In this document: positions 6,404 to 13,784 of the stretch, one piece after another
Position numbering within the stretch: position 1 is the stretch's first letter
Layout: each line of letters begins with the position of its first letter
Assembly: GCA_047971145.1 (NCBI GenBank)
Contig: JBKDZL010000109.1
Location: 1-20,164, forward strand
Direction of reading: 5' to 3'
DNA length: 20,164 bases
Origin: JBKDZL01 sp047971145
GTDB taxonomy: Bacteria; Bacillota_I; Bacilli_A; Erysipelotrichales; Erysipelotrichaceae
Position numbers and translations under genes: made by a program
The notes under the pieces: model-generated
What the model was told of the DNA's origin: nothing
Database searches by the model: none
Seen by the model: only the letters and a program-made list of their open reading frames with translations

Positions 6404-8401
6404 ATGAAAAATATAAAAAAAATATTTAAAACATTATTGGTATTTACAGTTATTCTAACTTTAATAAAACCACTCGCTACTAATGCAGCTAGTGGTAGTC
6501 TTAGTGGTCCTGGAACTATTAGATCAGGAGATCAAATTACAATTAGTGTGGTCATTAGCGGTAGTGCCATAACAGCTTTAACTGGCAATATAACTTATGA
6601 TAAAGATACTTTAAGTTATGTTGGCTATTCACCGACAAGTGGTTGGAATGATTTATCATCACACAGTGGTAATAATATTTCTCTATTTGTTGCTAATGAG
6701 CAAGGGGGCTCTTCTAATAGTGTTTCTGTTGCTAAAGTAACTTTTAGAGTTAAAGATCATGTAGCTGCAGGTACTAAAATTTCTGTTAATTTAAGTGGGA
6801 CAGCTAGTGATTCAGCGGGCAATGAATCAAGTTTTTCAGGGCACTATAGTGCCAATGTGGCAGCTGCTTTATCTAGCAATAATTTTTTAAATAGCCTTTC
6901 AGTTTCAGGATTTAATATTTCCCCAAATTTTTCGGCGCCTAACTTAAATTATACTTTAAGTGTGCCTTTTTCAACTACCAGTTTAGCTATTAATGCCAAA
7001 GTGCAAGATCGTGGCGCAAAAGTTTCAATCAGTAATAATAAGCTTGCAGTAAATGCTACTACAAATGTTAAGATTACAGTAAGTGCATCTAATGGTAGTA
7101 CAAGAGTTTATACAATTAGCACATTTAGAGAGCAAGATCCTAATTATATCCCTAATGATAATAGTAATTTAAGCAATATTACAGTTAATAATGGAGTATT
7201 ATCACCGCACTTTAATAGCCAAAAAACAAGGTATATTGTCTATTTACCATATGAAACTACTACAATTAATATTACTGCTACCCCTGAGTATAATTTAGCA
7301 AGTTATGAAGTAGTAGGACCAAGTGAGCTAGAAGTTGGTCAAAATTATTATATTGTCTATGGTGTAGCTGAGGATGGTAGTAAAAAAGAATATAATCTTG
7401 AAGTAATCAGAGCTAAAGAGTATGGAGTAACTGCTAGTTTAGGCAGCAGTAATGAAATACTCTTAGAGAAAATGAGAACAGCTGATTTAGAGCTTAAACA
7501 AAATTTTATTTTAGACTTAAGAAATCAAAGCCCGATTATGTCTGGTAGTTTATTAGAAAAACTGGAAGAATTTAAAGCAGCAAATTTAATTGTTTTAATA
7601 AATGGGGTAAAGTTGACTTTTAATTCTCAAGCACTATTAGAAAGCGAAGTTGATAATACTGATGCAGAAACTAATACTCCTACTGAAAACAATAATGATT
7701 CAAGTAATACAGACAATAATACCGATGCCGAAAATTCTGATTTAATTGCAGATGGTAAATATCAAGAAAGTTATGATCTGAGTTTTTTAACAGAAATAGA
7801 AGAAAACACTACACTAAAGAGAATAACCAGTGATAATAGTTATACTTTCCAGCTGTCCAATGAAGCAACAGCATTGCCTTTGTATACTATAGTTAGTATT
7901 GATGTACCTTTAGATAGTAAAAACCTTTATAATGTTTATCGCTATGCTAACTCAACTGAAGAGTTAATATTAGTAGCGAAAGAATTAAATATCAGTGAGT
8001 TAGGTGCAGTTAGTTTTAGCACCGATCAGCTAGCAACCTATATTATTACTGACCAAGTATTAGAAAATGCTCAGGAAGATCTCTCTGTTACTAATCAATT
8101 AGTTAATAATACTAGTGATGATTGGTTTGCTAGTGATAATATTTTCTTTTGGATTATTGTTATTAGTTTAGCCTGTATAGTTATTATAATGTTATTTGTC
8201 ATTATAAAAATTAATTCTAAAAAGCGAAAGTTAGAAAAAGTAATTGAACGTAATGAAAAAAGAGAAAAAACTGAAGATAATATAACTGAATTTAAAATTG
8301 AAGATGAATTAGAATTAAAGGAGCATAATGATGAAACAGATAGTATTTCTGACACCAATGAACAAAATAGCAATTCAGGCTCAGAATCAGAAAATAACTA
8401 A
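6404..8401 (+). CDS. Membrane-anchored cohesin protein with two cadherin-like beta-sandwich domains
   Basis: This 665-residue surface protein has a signal peptide (1-29, cleavage near TNAAS). A cohesin domain follows (about 31-153, from GPGTIRSGDQITISVVIS through ITYDKDTLSYVGY to VAKVTFRVKD). Two cadherin-like beta-sandwich domains come next (about 158-242 and 255-337; NSLSVSGFNISPNFSAPNLN, NITVNNGVLSPHF). After an uncharacterised region (338-412) come an Asn/Asp/Thr-rich linker (413-450), a beta-rich domain (about 450-555), one transmembrane helix (about 581-603), a KKRK stop-transfer segment, and a charged acidic cytoplasmic tail to 665. Cohesins bind dockerins with high affinity, and the adjacent upstream gene ends in a dockerin, so this is the likely membrane receptor for that hydrolase. 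Its ribosome site (GGAAGG, 6392-6397) lies in the end of the upstream gene. Its last 25 codons overlap ogt. Confidence 0.88.
   Translation: MKNIKKIFKTLLVFTVILTLIKPLATNAASGSLSGPGTIRSGDQITISVVISGSAITALTGNITYDKDTLSYVGYSPTSGWNDLSSHSGNNISLFVANEQGGSSNSVSVAKVTFRVKDHVAAGTKISVNLSGTASDSAGNESSFSGHYSANVAAALSSNNFLNSLSVSGFNISPNFSAPNLNYTLSVPFSTTSLAINAKVQDRGAKVSISNNKLAVNATTNVKITVSASNGSTRVYTISTFREQDPNYIPNDNSNLSNITVNNGVLSPHFNSQKTRYIVYLPYETTTINITATPEYNLASYEVVGPSELEVGQNYYIVYGVAEDGSKKEYNLEVIRAKEYGVTASLGSSNEILLEKMRTADLELKQNFILDLRNQSPIMSGSLLEKLEEFKAANLIVLINGVKLTFNSQALLESEVDNTDAETNTPTENNNDSSNTDNNTDAENSDLIADGKYQESYDLSFLTEIEENTTLKRITSDNSYTFQLSNEATALPLYTIVSIDVPLDSKNLYNVYRYANSTEELILVAKELNISELGAVSFSTDQLATYIITDQVLENAQEDLSVTNQLVNNTSDDWFASDNIFFWIIVISLACIVIIMLFVIIKINSKKRKLEKVIERNEKREKTEDNITEFKIEDELELKEHNDETDSISDTNEQNSNSGSESENN
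8317..8323 (+). promoter_or_regulatory. Ribosome binding site for ogt inside the cohesin gene
   Basis: AAAGGAG lies within the coding sequence of the cohesin protein's cytoplasmic tail, 4 nt before an ATG at 8328 and 7 nt before a second ATG at 8331. It supports an ogt start inside the upstream gene rather than downstream of its stop at 8401. The spacing favours 8331, but 8328 is also possible. Confidence 0.7.
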
Positions 8402-8783
8402 AGTTAGCTTAAATAGTGAGTTAGATCTTCAAGATACTGATGATGAACTACTTCAATTAGCTAAAAGTCAATTTTTAGAATATTTTGATAAGCAGCGCCA
8501 AGAGTTTAGTTTGCCATATAGTTTTACAAGAAGTGAGTTTGATACTAAGGTATATAATTATCTCTCTACAATACCCTTTGGTAGCACAATTAGCTATAAA
8601 GATTTGGCTATCGCAGTTAATCATCCAAAAGCTGCAAGAGCAGTCGGAAGAGCAATGAATACTAATGAATTAGCTATTATTATTCCCTGTCATAGAGTAA
8701 TTGGCTCTAATGGTAAGTTGGTAGGCTTTGCAGGTGGTTTGGCTTTAAAAAGACAACTATTAAACTTGGAGTCTAATAGTTAA
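8328..8783 (+). CDS. ogt: Methylated-DNA-[protein]-cysteine S-methyltransferase
   Basis: This is a suicide DNA-repair protein that moves the alkyl group from O6-alkylguanine to its own cysteine. The 151 residues show a short N-terminal domain (VFLTPMNKIAIQAQNQKITKVSL), the DNA-binding helix-turn-helix region (FDTKVYNYLSTIPFGSTISY, then AARAVGRAMNTNELAIIIPC) and the active site PCHRV (C121) followed by GSNGKLVGFAGGLALKRQLL. All conserved motifs are intact. The N-terminal domain needs codons that overlap the 3' end of the cohesin gene in another frame (about 71-74 nt), and a ribosome site at 8317-8323 supports this. The next usable start would cut the N-terminal domain. The stop overlaps the stop of the convergent kinase gene by 11 nt. 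Confidence 0.93.
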   Translation: MMKQIVFLTPMNKIAIQAQNQKITKVSLNSELDLQDTDDELLQLAKSQFLEYFDKQRQEFSLPYSFTRSEFDTKVYNYLSTIPFGSTISYKDLAIAVNHPKAARAVGRAMNTNELAIIIPCHRVIGSNGKLVGFAGGLALKRQLLNLESNS

Positions 8784-9585
8784 TTAATTGTTGATATTTA
8801 TCTAAGGCAATCTGATAATACAGATTGTCTTTTTTTATTTGATACATCATCATCGCCCAATGGCACCAAAGGTAGTGATGAAGCTTCTCAAAATTGGCAA
8901 TCTCTTCTAATAATTTATTGTCAAGCTGGCCAAAATAAGTTTGATAAAATTCTTTTTTAATTTTAGAATCAAAAATATTATTTTCAGTTATAAAAGAAGT
9001 TAAATCAAAAATAGGATAATTATTTCCCGCATACTCATAATCAATAATAGCTAATTTATGATTGATAAAAACTAAATTGCCATCAACTAAATCATTATGA
9101 CAAAGAGTTTTATTACTTTGATAGTTATCGTAATAGTCTAATAGGTAGTCATACGCACTTAAATCAAAAATAAAATCTTTAATATCTTTTTTAAAAGCTT
9201 TTACTTTAGCCCTGACATTAAAATCAATGTGACACTTTATTTGTCTGTGGTGTAATTGTTTTAAAAGTTTGGCAACAAGCACATGTTTTTGTGGGTTGTT
9301 TTCTTCTTGATAAGTCTTTAAACTGGAGAAAAAAGGTGTTATTTTGATTCCACTAAGACAATCGAAGTACAAATAAGGAATGTCAATATCTTGTAGTTGA
9401 TCTAAAATGTTTTTTTCTAGGGTCCGATCAAAATGATGTTCAATATTTTTATCAGGCACTCTAATAAAATATTTTTTTTCTTGACTCACTAGTAAATAAT
9501 TATCATTAGTTAGTCCTAATGTTAACTTTTCAATACTAGTAATTTCGCTAAAATATAAGCTTAGTAATTGTTCTTTTAAATTCAT
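8773..9585 (-). CDS. Choline/ethanolamine kinase-like phosphotransferase (LicA type)
   Basis: This 270-residue protein belongs to the aminoglycoside phosphotransferase/choline kinase superfamily. A nucleotide loop GLTNDNYLL (24-32) is followed by KYFIRVP (K39 candidate ATP lysine), the catalytic motif CHNDLVDGN (162-170) and the metal-binding IDYEYAGNNYPIFDL (181-195). The YEYAG and FDLxxFxxEN signatures point to LicA-like choline kinases rather than antibiotic kinases. LicA feeds phosphocholine decoration of surface glycans in other bacteria, but no licC or licD partner is visible here, so the substrate is open. It is the only minus-strand gene. It converges on ogt with an 11-nt overlap, its last codons contain the terminator of the opposite operon, and no Shine-Dalgarno sequence is seen before its ATG. 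Confidence 0.85.
   Translation of the reverse strand: MNLKEQLLSLYFSEITSIEKLTLGLTNDNYLLVSQEKKYFIRVPDKNIEHHFDRTLEKNILDQLQDIDIPYLYFDCLSGIKITPFFSSLKTYQEENNPQKHVLVAKLLKQLHHRQIKCHIDFNVRAKVKAFKKDIKDFIFDLSAYDYLLDYYDNYQSNKTLCHNDLVDGNLVFINHKLAIIDYEYAGNNYPIFDLTSFITENNIFDSKIKKEFYQTYFGQLDNKLLEEIANFEKLHHYLWCHWAMMMYQIKKDNLYYQIALDKYQQLINY
8804..8836 (+). terminator. Intrinsic terminator of the secA-ogt run
   Basis: AAGGCAATCTG (8804-8814) pairs with CAGATTGTCTT (8821-8831) across a 6-nt loop, with one G-U pair. The T-run at 8830-8836 follows directly. It is a strong plus-strand terminator 20 nt after ogt, and it lies wholly inside the coding sequence of the opposing kinase gene (about residues 250-261). Confidence 0.85.
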
Positions 9586-9622
9586 ATATATAGTTTATAA
9601 TATTATCTAGGAAAGGTAAACT
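9586..9622. promoter_or_regulatory. Divergent 37-nt intergenic promoter region
   Basis: Only 37 nt separate the divergent starts of the kinase and radical SAM genes. On the plus strand a perfect TATAAT (9596-9601) has no convincing -35, and AGGAAAGG (9609-9616) is the ribosome site of the radical SAM gene. On the minus strand the same AT-rich segment offers TAATAT or GATAAT -10 candidates, but nothing resembling a Shine-Dalgarno sequence precedes the kinase ATG. Confidence 0.4.
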
Positions 9623-11230
9623 ATGAAAATATTATTGACTAGCATTAATTGTAGTTACAAGCATAAAGCTATGGGTATTAGATGGCTTTATGTTGCGAAT
9701 TTTAATCATGAAGTTAAATTAAAAGAATTCAATTTAAAACAAGAGTATCAAACTATGCTTGATTATTATTTGAATTGTGCTTGTGAGGTAATTGTTTTTT
9801 CTTGTTATATCTATAATGTCGATATTATTCGACAATTAATTACTGATCTTAAAAAAAATCAAAAAAATCTAAGAATATTAATTGGTGGTCCAGAAGTTAG
9901 TTTTAATGATGATTACTTAGAATTAGGTGTTGAAGCCATTTTAGTTGGTGAGGGTGAGCGCCAATTATATCAATATTTGGATACAGGTATGGCAGATGGT
10001 GTTAAAACCAAACATTATCAATCAAAGGTTAAAAGAGCAGTAAGTGATATCAGTTTTTTAGAGACACTACCTAGCCCTTATTTTTTAACATTTGATTTAC
10101 CATTAATTTCTAAACAATATTTTTACTTGGAAACCGCAAGAGGATGCCCTTTTAGTTGTTCTTATTGTTTTAGTGCTAATGATAAAAAAATTCGCTTTTT
10201 CACTAAAGAGTACTTAGAGAAAATCTTTAATAAATTACAACATTATAATATTGATCAAGTTAAAATACTAGATCGTACATTTAACTGTAATAATGAACAC
10301 AGTCTAATGGTTTTAGAGCTAATCGAGCAGAACAGAAGTGTGAATAGTTTTCAGATGGAAATTGTAGTTGATAGTTTAAGTAATGAAATTTTGAACTTTT
10401 TATTGAACAAAGCTAGTGTGGAAAAATACCGTTTTGAAGTAGGTATTCAATCCTTTAATACCCAAACCCTTAAAGCAATTAATCGTAATTGTAATCTTAC
10501 TAAGGTCACTGCAAATACTACTGCTTTAGTTGATTATGGATATGTGATTCATGGAGATTTAATCGCCGGCTTGCCCTATGAGGATTTACTATCGTTTAAA
10601 CAATCCTTCAATAAAATATTTCAGCTAGGGTTGGCAGAAATACAAGTTGGGATATTAAAACTTTTGCCAGAAACTCCCATTAAAAATCAATTGACTGAAT
10701 TTTCTATTGAATACTTAGAAGAAAGTCCGCATACCATTATTTCAAACAAATGGTTTAGTAACAATGATGTTAAAGTAATTGAATTAGTTTATCGAGGAGT
10801 GGAAAAAAATTATAATAATAAAAGATTAGTTTTTAGTCTAAAACCACTTTTAAAATTAAATAATTTTGAGCCTTTTGAACTTTTTTATCAATTAGGTAAT
10901 GTTTTAGCAGCACTAAGAGCGCCTTATACAATGCATGAATATTTTCAAGCAATATATCAAGCTTTTGAAAATGAGGATATAAAATATTACTTAGCTTTGG
11001 ATTATTATTTACTGTTTAATCATAAAGTGACAAAACTATTTAATTTTGCAATTTCAAAAGATGAAAAAAATAAATTGCGTACTTATTGTCTTAATAATAA
11101 TATATTAAATGTTGAACAATTTGATAAATATACAACGATTATTTGTAATGAGGATGTATTTAGTATAATATTGTATAGAGTTAATGAAAGGAAGCCTTTT
11201 TTGATTAATGTTAATAGGGAGCTACTATGA
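9623..11230 (+). CDS. B12-binding-domain radical SAM protein with DUF4080-like C-terminus
   Basis: This 535-residue cytoplasmic protein has an N-terminal Rossmann-type cobalamin-binding-like domain (about 1-130: KILLTSINCSYKHKAMGIRWL, VIVFSCYIYNVDIIRQLI, ILIGGPEVSFNDDYLELGVEAILVGEGERQ). A radical SAM core follows, whose iron-sulfur cluster motif is CPFSCSYC (C175, C179, C182). The C-terminal region (from about 370: HTIISNKWFSNNDVKVIELV) resembles DUF4080. This architecture is widespread in anaerobic Bacillota; the reaction is not known and I do not assign one. The DxHxxG lower-ligand motif of classical B12 proteins is not evident, so cobalamin binding is unproven. It starts the second plus-strand run and ends in TGA within an ATGA overlap with rdgB. 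Confidence 0.88.
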   Translation: MKILLTSINCSYKHKAMGIRWLYVANFNHEVKLKEFNLKQEYQTMLDYYLNCACEVIVFSCYIYNVDIIRQLITDLKKNQKNLRILIGGPEVSFNDDYLELGVEAILVGEGERQLYQYLDTGMADGVKTKHYQSKVKRAVSDISFLETLPSPYFLTFDLPLISKQYFYLETARGCPFSCSYCFSANDKKIRFFTKEYLEKIFNKLQHYNIDQVKILDRTFNCNNEHSLMVLELIEQNRSVNSFQMEIVVDSLSNEILNFLLNKASVEKYRFEVGIQSFNTQTLKAINRNCNLTKVTANTTALVDYGYVIHGDLIAGLPYEDLLSFKQSFNKIFQLGLAEIQVGILKLLPETPIKNQLTEFSIEYLEESPHTIISNKWFSNNDVKVIELVYRGVEKNYNNKRLVFSLKPLLKLNNFEPFELFYQLGNVLAALRAPYTMHEYFQAIYQAFENEDIKYYLALDYYLLFNHKVTKLFNFAISKDEKNKLRTYCLNNNILNVEQFDKYTTIICNEDVFSIILYRVNERKPFLINVNRELL

Positions 11231-11808
11231 AAACAATTTATCTAGCCAGCAATAATAAGAATAAATTAATTGAAATGAATGATATGCTAAAAGATTTGAA
11301 TTTTCGAGTTCTACCAGCTAGTATTCTAAAAGATATTGATGTTTTAGAAACAGGTAGTACTTATTATGAAAATGCGAAATTAAAAGCTGAGGCTTATTTG
11401 CCTTACACTGATCAATGGATTTTAGCTGATGATTCTGGTATTGAAATTTCAGCTTTAGATAATCAACCTGGTATTTATTCTGCTCGTTATTTAGGTGAAA
11501 TCAGCTATGCTGAAAAATGCCAAATTGTTCTTGATAAAATTAGAAATGCTAAGGATAGATCTGCTTGTTATATTAGCTGTTTAATATTACTAAAAGGTAG
11601 TAAAGAATTTGTTTTTAATGGCAAATTATCTGGTAATATTGCCTTTGAAGCTAAAGGTAGTAATGGTTTTGGTTATGACCCTATTTTTTTAGTTAGTAAA
11701 GATAAAACCATGGCTGAAATCACTGATGAGGAAAAATATTTAATATCACATAGAGCTATTGCGCTAAAGAAATTGAAAGAATTCTTGGTAAGTAATCATG
11801 AAGATTAA
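11227..11808 (+). CDS. rdgB: XTP/dITP diphosphatase (HAM1/RdgB family)
   Basis: This enzyme hydrolyses non-canonical purine nucleoside triphosphates (ITP, dITP, XTP) to monophosphates, keeping them out of DNA and RNA. The 193 residues have the N-terminal nucleotide motif ASNNKNKLIEM (7-17), the metal-binding LADDSGIEI (67-74), PGIYSARYLG (81-90), SNGFGYDPIF (145-154) and the closing SHRAIALKKL (174-183), all where the family has them. Length is normal. It overlaps the upstream radical SAM gene by 4 nt (ATGA) and the downstream trmL by 11 nt, so the three are probably translated in coupled fashion. Confidence 0.96.
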   Translation: MKTIYLASNNKNKLIEMNDMLKDLNFRVLPASILKDIDVLETGSTYYENAKLKAEAYLPYTDQWILADDSGIEISALDNQPGIYSARYLGEISYAEKCQIVLDKIRNAKDRSACYISCLILLKGSKEFVFNGKLSGNIAFEAKGSNGFGYDPIFLVSKDKTMAEITDEEKYLISHRAIALKKLKEFLVSNHED

Positions 11809-12316
11809 TGTTGTCCTATATCAGCCTGAAATACCTCAGAATACTGGTAATATTATGCGAACATGTATGGCTAGTGATACCACTTTACACTTAATAGAAC
11901 CATTAGGATTTGAACTTAGTGAGAAAACTTTAAAAAGAGCATCAATGGACTATCTTTTAGCACTTGACTATCTAGTTTATTCAAGTTGGGAAGAATTTTT
12001 AAATAAAAATCAAGGTCAATTAGTATTTATTAGTAGATATGCTAAAAAAGCTCCGACTGAATATGACTTCAAAAATATTAATGAAGATATATATTTGGTT
12101 TTTGGTAAAGAATCCACTGGTATTCCCTATGAAATACTTCATCAGCACTTAGCTGACTGTATAAGAATACCGATGGTAGCTGAAGCTCGAAGTTTAAACT
12201 TATCTAACTGCGTTGCTTTAATGGTTTATCATGTGTTAGCTGAGTTTGATTATTTAAATTTGAGTAAAAGTGAGTTTCTCAAAGGGGAAAACTGGATATA
12301 TAACCAGAGAAAATAA
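11798..12316 (+). CDS. trmL: tRNA (cytidine(34)-2'-O)-methyltransferase TrmL
   Basis: This SPOUT-class methyltransferase 2'-O-methylates the wobble base of tRNA-Leu isoacceptors in characterised species. The 172 residues open with INVVLYQPEIPQNTGNIMRTC (the conserved N-terminal strand and N-x-x-N-x-x-R region). They carry the trefoil-knot SAM motifs LVFGKESTGIP (100-110), RIPMVAEARSLNLSNCVALM (123-142) and a closing VYHVLAEF helix. It starts inside rdgB (11-nt overlap) with a weak ribosome site. No terminator follows, although the next gene appears to have a promoter of its own. Confidence 0.95.
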   Translation: MKINVVLYQPEIPQNTGNIMRTCMASDTTLHLIEPLGFELSEKTLKRASMDYLLALDYLVYSSWEEFLNKNQGQLVFISRYAKKAPTEYDFKNINEDIYLVFGKESTGIPYEILHQHLADCIRIPMVAEARSLNLSNCVALMVYHVLAEFDYLNLSKSEFLKGENWIYNQRK

Positions 12317-12355
12317 TTGTTATTTTAGTAAATGTGTTATAATCATTAAAGAGGT
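12317..12355 (+). promoter_or_regulatory. Likely promoter and ribosome site for the small membrane protein
   Basis: A perfect TATAAT at 12338-12343 is preceded by TGT, giving an extended -10. A -35-like TTGTTA (12317-12322) sits 15 nt upstream. The ribosome site AAAGAGGTG (12348-12356) follows almost at once, so the leader would be very short. This would let the small protein, the transporter and ridA be transcribed apart from trmL. Confidence 0.5.
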
Positions 12356-12359
12356 GTTT

Positions 12360-12515
12360 ATGATAGAGAATTATAATGATTTATTATCGATATTAATTTT
12401 AATAGCTATTCCCTTAACTGTAGTAATAGTTTTTCTTAAGAATATCGTTAAAAAACGTTTTGACTATGCATTTGATGATGAACAGCCCCATATCGAATAT
12501 TATAAGGAGTGGTAA
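12360..12515 (+). CDS. Small single-span membrane protein, unknown function
   Basis: The 51-residue protein has a hydrophobic helix at about residues 8-29 (LLSILILIAIPLTVVIVFL), a basic segment KNIVKKRFDY just after it, and an acidic/aromatic tail ending HIEYYKEW. The positive residues after the helix suggest the C-terminus faces the cytoplasm. I do not recognise a family. The ATG at 12360 has a good AAAGAGGTG site; the same frame stays open upstream to 12270, but that stretch is the out-of-frame end of trmL. It lies 3 nt before the transporter gene, and its final codons contain that gene's ribosome site, so the two are probably made together. Confidence 0.75.
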   Translation: MIENYNDLLSILILIAIPLTVVIVFLKNIVKKRFDYAFDDEQPHIEYYKEW

Positions 12516-12518
12516 ATT

Positions 12519-13769
12519 TTGGAAATTCCCATATACGTCAGTATTTTAGTTTTATTATTATTTTTGTCGGCAATATTCTCAGCCACAGAGACTGCTTTCT
12601 CTAGTGCTAATATTATCCGTATTAAACAACAAGCTATCCATGATAGAAAGTCTGCTAGAGCTTATTATCTACTTAAGGATTTTACTTCGGTTATTACAGC
12701 AATTTTAATTTGTAATAATGTAGTAAATATTTTAGCTACTTCACTTGCAACCTATGTGCTCTCATTATATTTTAATGAAATGGGTGTTTTAATTGCTACT
12801 GTTGCGATGACTATTATGATTGTATTGTTTGGTGAGATTACTCCTAAATTACTGGCTAAACAACACGCAGAGCGCTTTGTTTTATTTATGACACCAATTA
12901 TCTTAGGGATAATTTTCATTTTAAAGCCTTTTATTAAAATCGCAGTTAATGTCCAAGATACTTTTGTCGATGAAGATGATAATGTTACTGCTACAGAGGA
13001 AGAATTGATTCAAATAGTTCATACTATCGAAAAAGAAGGAGTCTTAGATCAAGATGAGCGAGAATTAATTGAATCAGCTATTCAATTTGATGATAAAAAA
13101 GTAAGAGAAGCAATGATACCTTTAGCTAATGTGACTTTTGTCTATGATAATTCTACTCAAAAACAAGTTTTAGAAGTTATTAATAGACATAAGTATTCTA
13201 GAATACCTGTAGTTAGTTATAAAACATTACAAGCAGTTGGGGTTATTAGGGAAAGAGATGTTTTAGAAGTGTTAATTCGTAATAAGAAAGTTGTCTTAAA
13301 AGATTTAATTAGACCAGCTATTACTGTTTCTCAAAGAACCTATTTGCCTGATTTGCTAGAACAGCTACAAAAAAGTCGTGAACATATGGCAATAGTAGTG
13401 GAAACTAAGAAAAATGATAATTTTATTGGCATTATTACTTTAGAAGATATAATTGAAGAGTTGGTAGGTGAAATTTATGATGAGTATGATGATTTGCCAA
13501 ATCAAGTAATAGAAATAGGACATCATACTTATGAGGTTGATGGCAATACCCCAATTAAACAATTTTTTAGTGAATATTTAGATGAATTAGCACCGACTGC
13601 TAGTCGTAATTTTGAGGCTTGGGTTTTAGAAATAGCGGAAGAAAAAAAGCTAAGAGTGGGCACTGAGCTTGATTATAAAAATTTTTACTTTAAAATAATA
13701 GAGATGGATAAGGGAAAAATTACTAAAATAGAATTTCAAGAATTATCCAAGTTAGAAGAAGAAATATAA
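12519..13769 (+). CDS. CNNM/CBS-domain membrane transporter (CorC/HlyC, MpfA-like)
   Basis: This 416-residue membrane protein has a CNNM (DUF21) transmembrane domain (about 5-145: helices near 4-22, 57-83, 88-108 and 122-142, with ATETAFSSANIIR and LFGEITPKLLAKQ). A CBS pair follows (about 198-255 and 265-325, ending FIGIITLEDIIEELVGEIYDEYDD), then a CorC_HlyC domain (about 335-410). Relatives include B. subtilis MpfA and other Mg2+ exporters, where the CBS pair senses Mg-ATP. Haemolysin annotations of this family are historical. The start is TTG at 12519, chosen because AAGGAG (12504-12509) is well placed and the residues fit the family N-terminus. It sits between the small membrane protein and ridA (15-nt gap). 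Confidence 0.92.
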   Translation: MEIPIYVSILVLLLFLSAIFSATETAFSSANIIRIKQQAIHDRKSARAYYLLKDFTSVITAILICNNVVNILATSLATYVLSLYFNEMGVLIATVAMTIMIVLFGEITPKLLAKQHAERFVLFMTPIILGIIFILKPFIKIAVNVQDTFVDEDDNVTATEEELIQIVHTIEKEGVLDQDERELIESAIQFDDKKVREAMIPLANVTFVYDNSTQKQVLEVINRHKYSRIPVVSYKTLQAVGVIRERDVLEVLIRNKKVVLKDLIRPAITVSQRTYLPDLLEQLQKSREHMAIVVETKKNDNFIGIITLEDIIEELVGEIYDEYDDLPNQVIEIGHHTYEVDGNTPIKQFFSEYLDELAPTASRNFEAWVLEIAEEKKLRVGTELDYKNFYFKIIEMDKGKITKIEFQELSKLEEEI

Positions 13770-13784
13770 GGAGGAGATGAAGTT

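Noticed and set aside
8095..8373. Minus-strand open frame of 92 codons
   Set aside because: It lies antisense to the transmembrane and tail region of the cohesin gene, is Ser/Leu/Ile-rich low-complexity sequence, and has no family motifs. It is a shadow frame.
11225..11232. TGA read as tryptophan (Mycoplasma code)
   Set aside because: TGA ends the radical SAM gene at an ATGA junction with rdgB. RF2 with an SPF motif is encoded, and conserved Trp positions use TGG.
12270..12359. Longer version of the small membrane protein starting at 12270
   Set aside because: These codons overlap the end of trmL out of frame and lie upstream of a good promoter and ribosome site. The ATG at 12360 is better supported.
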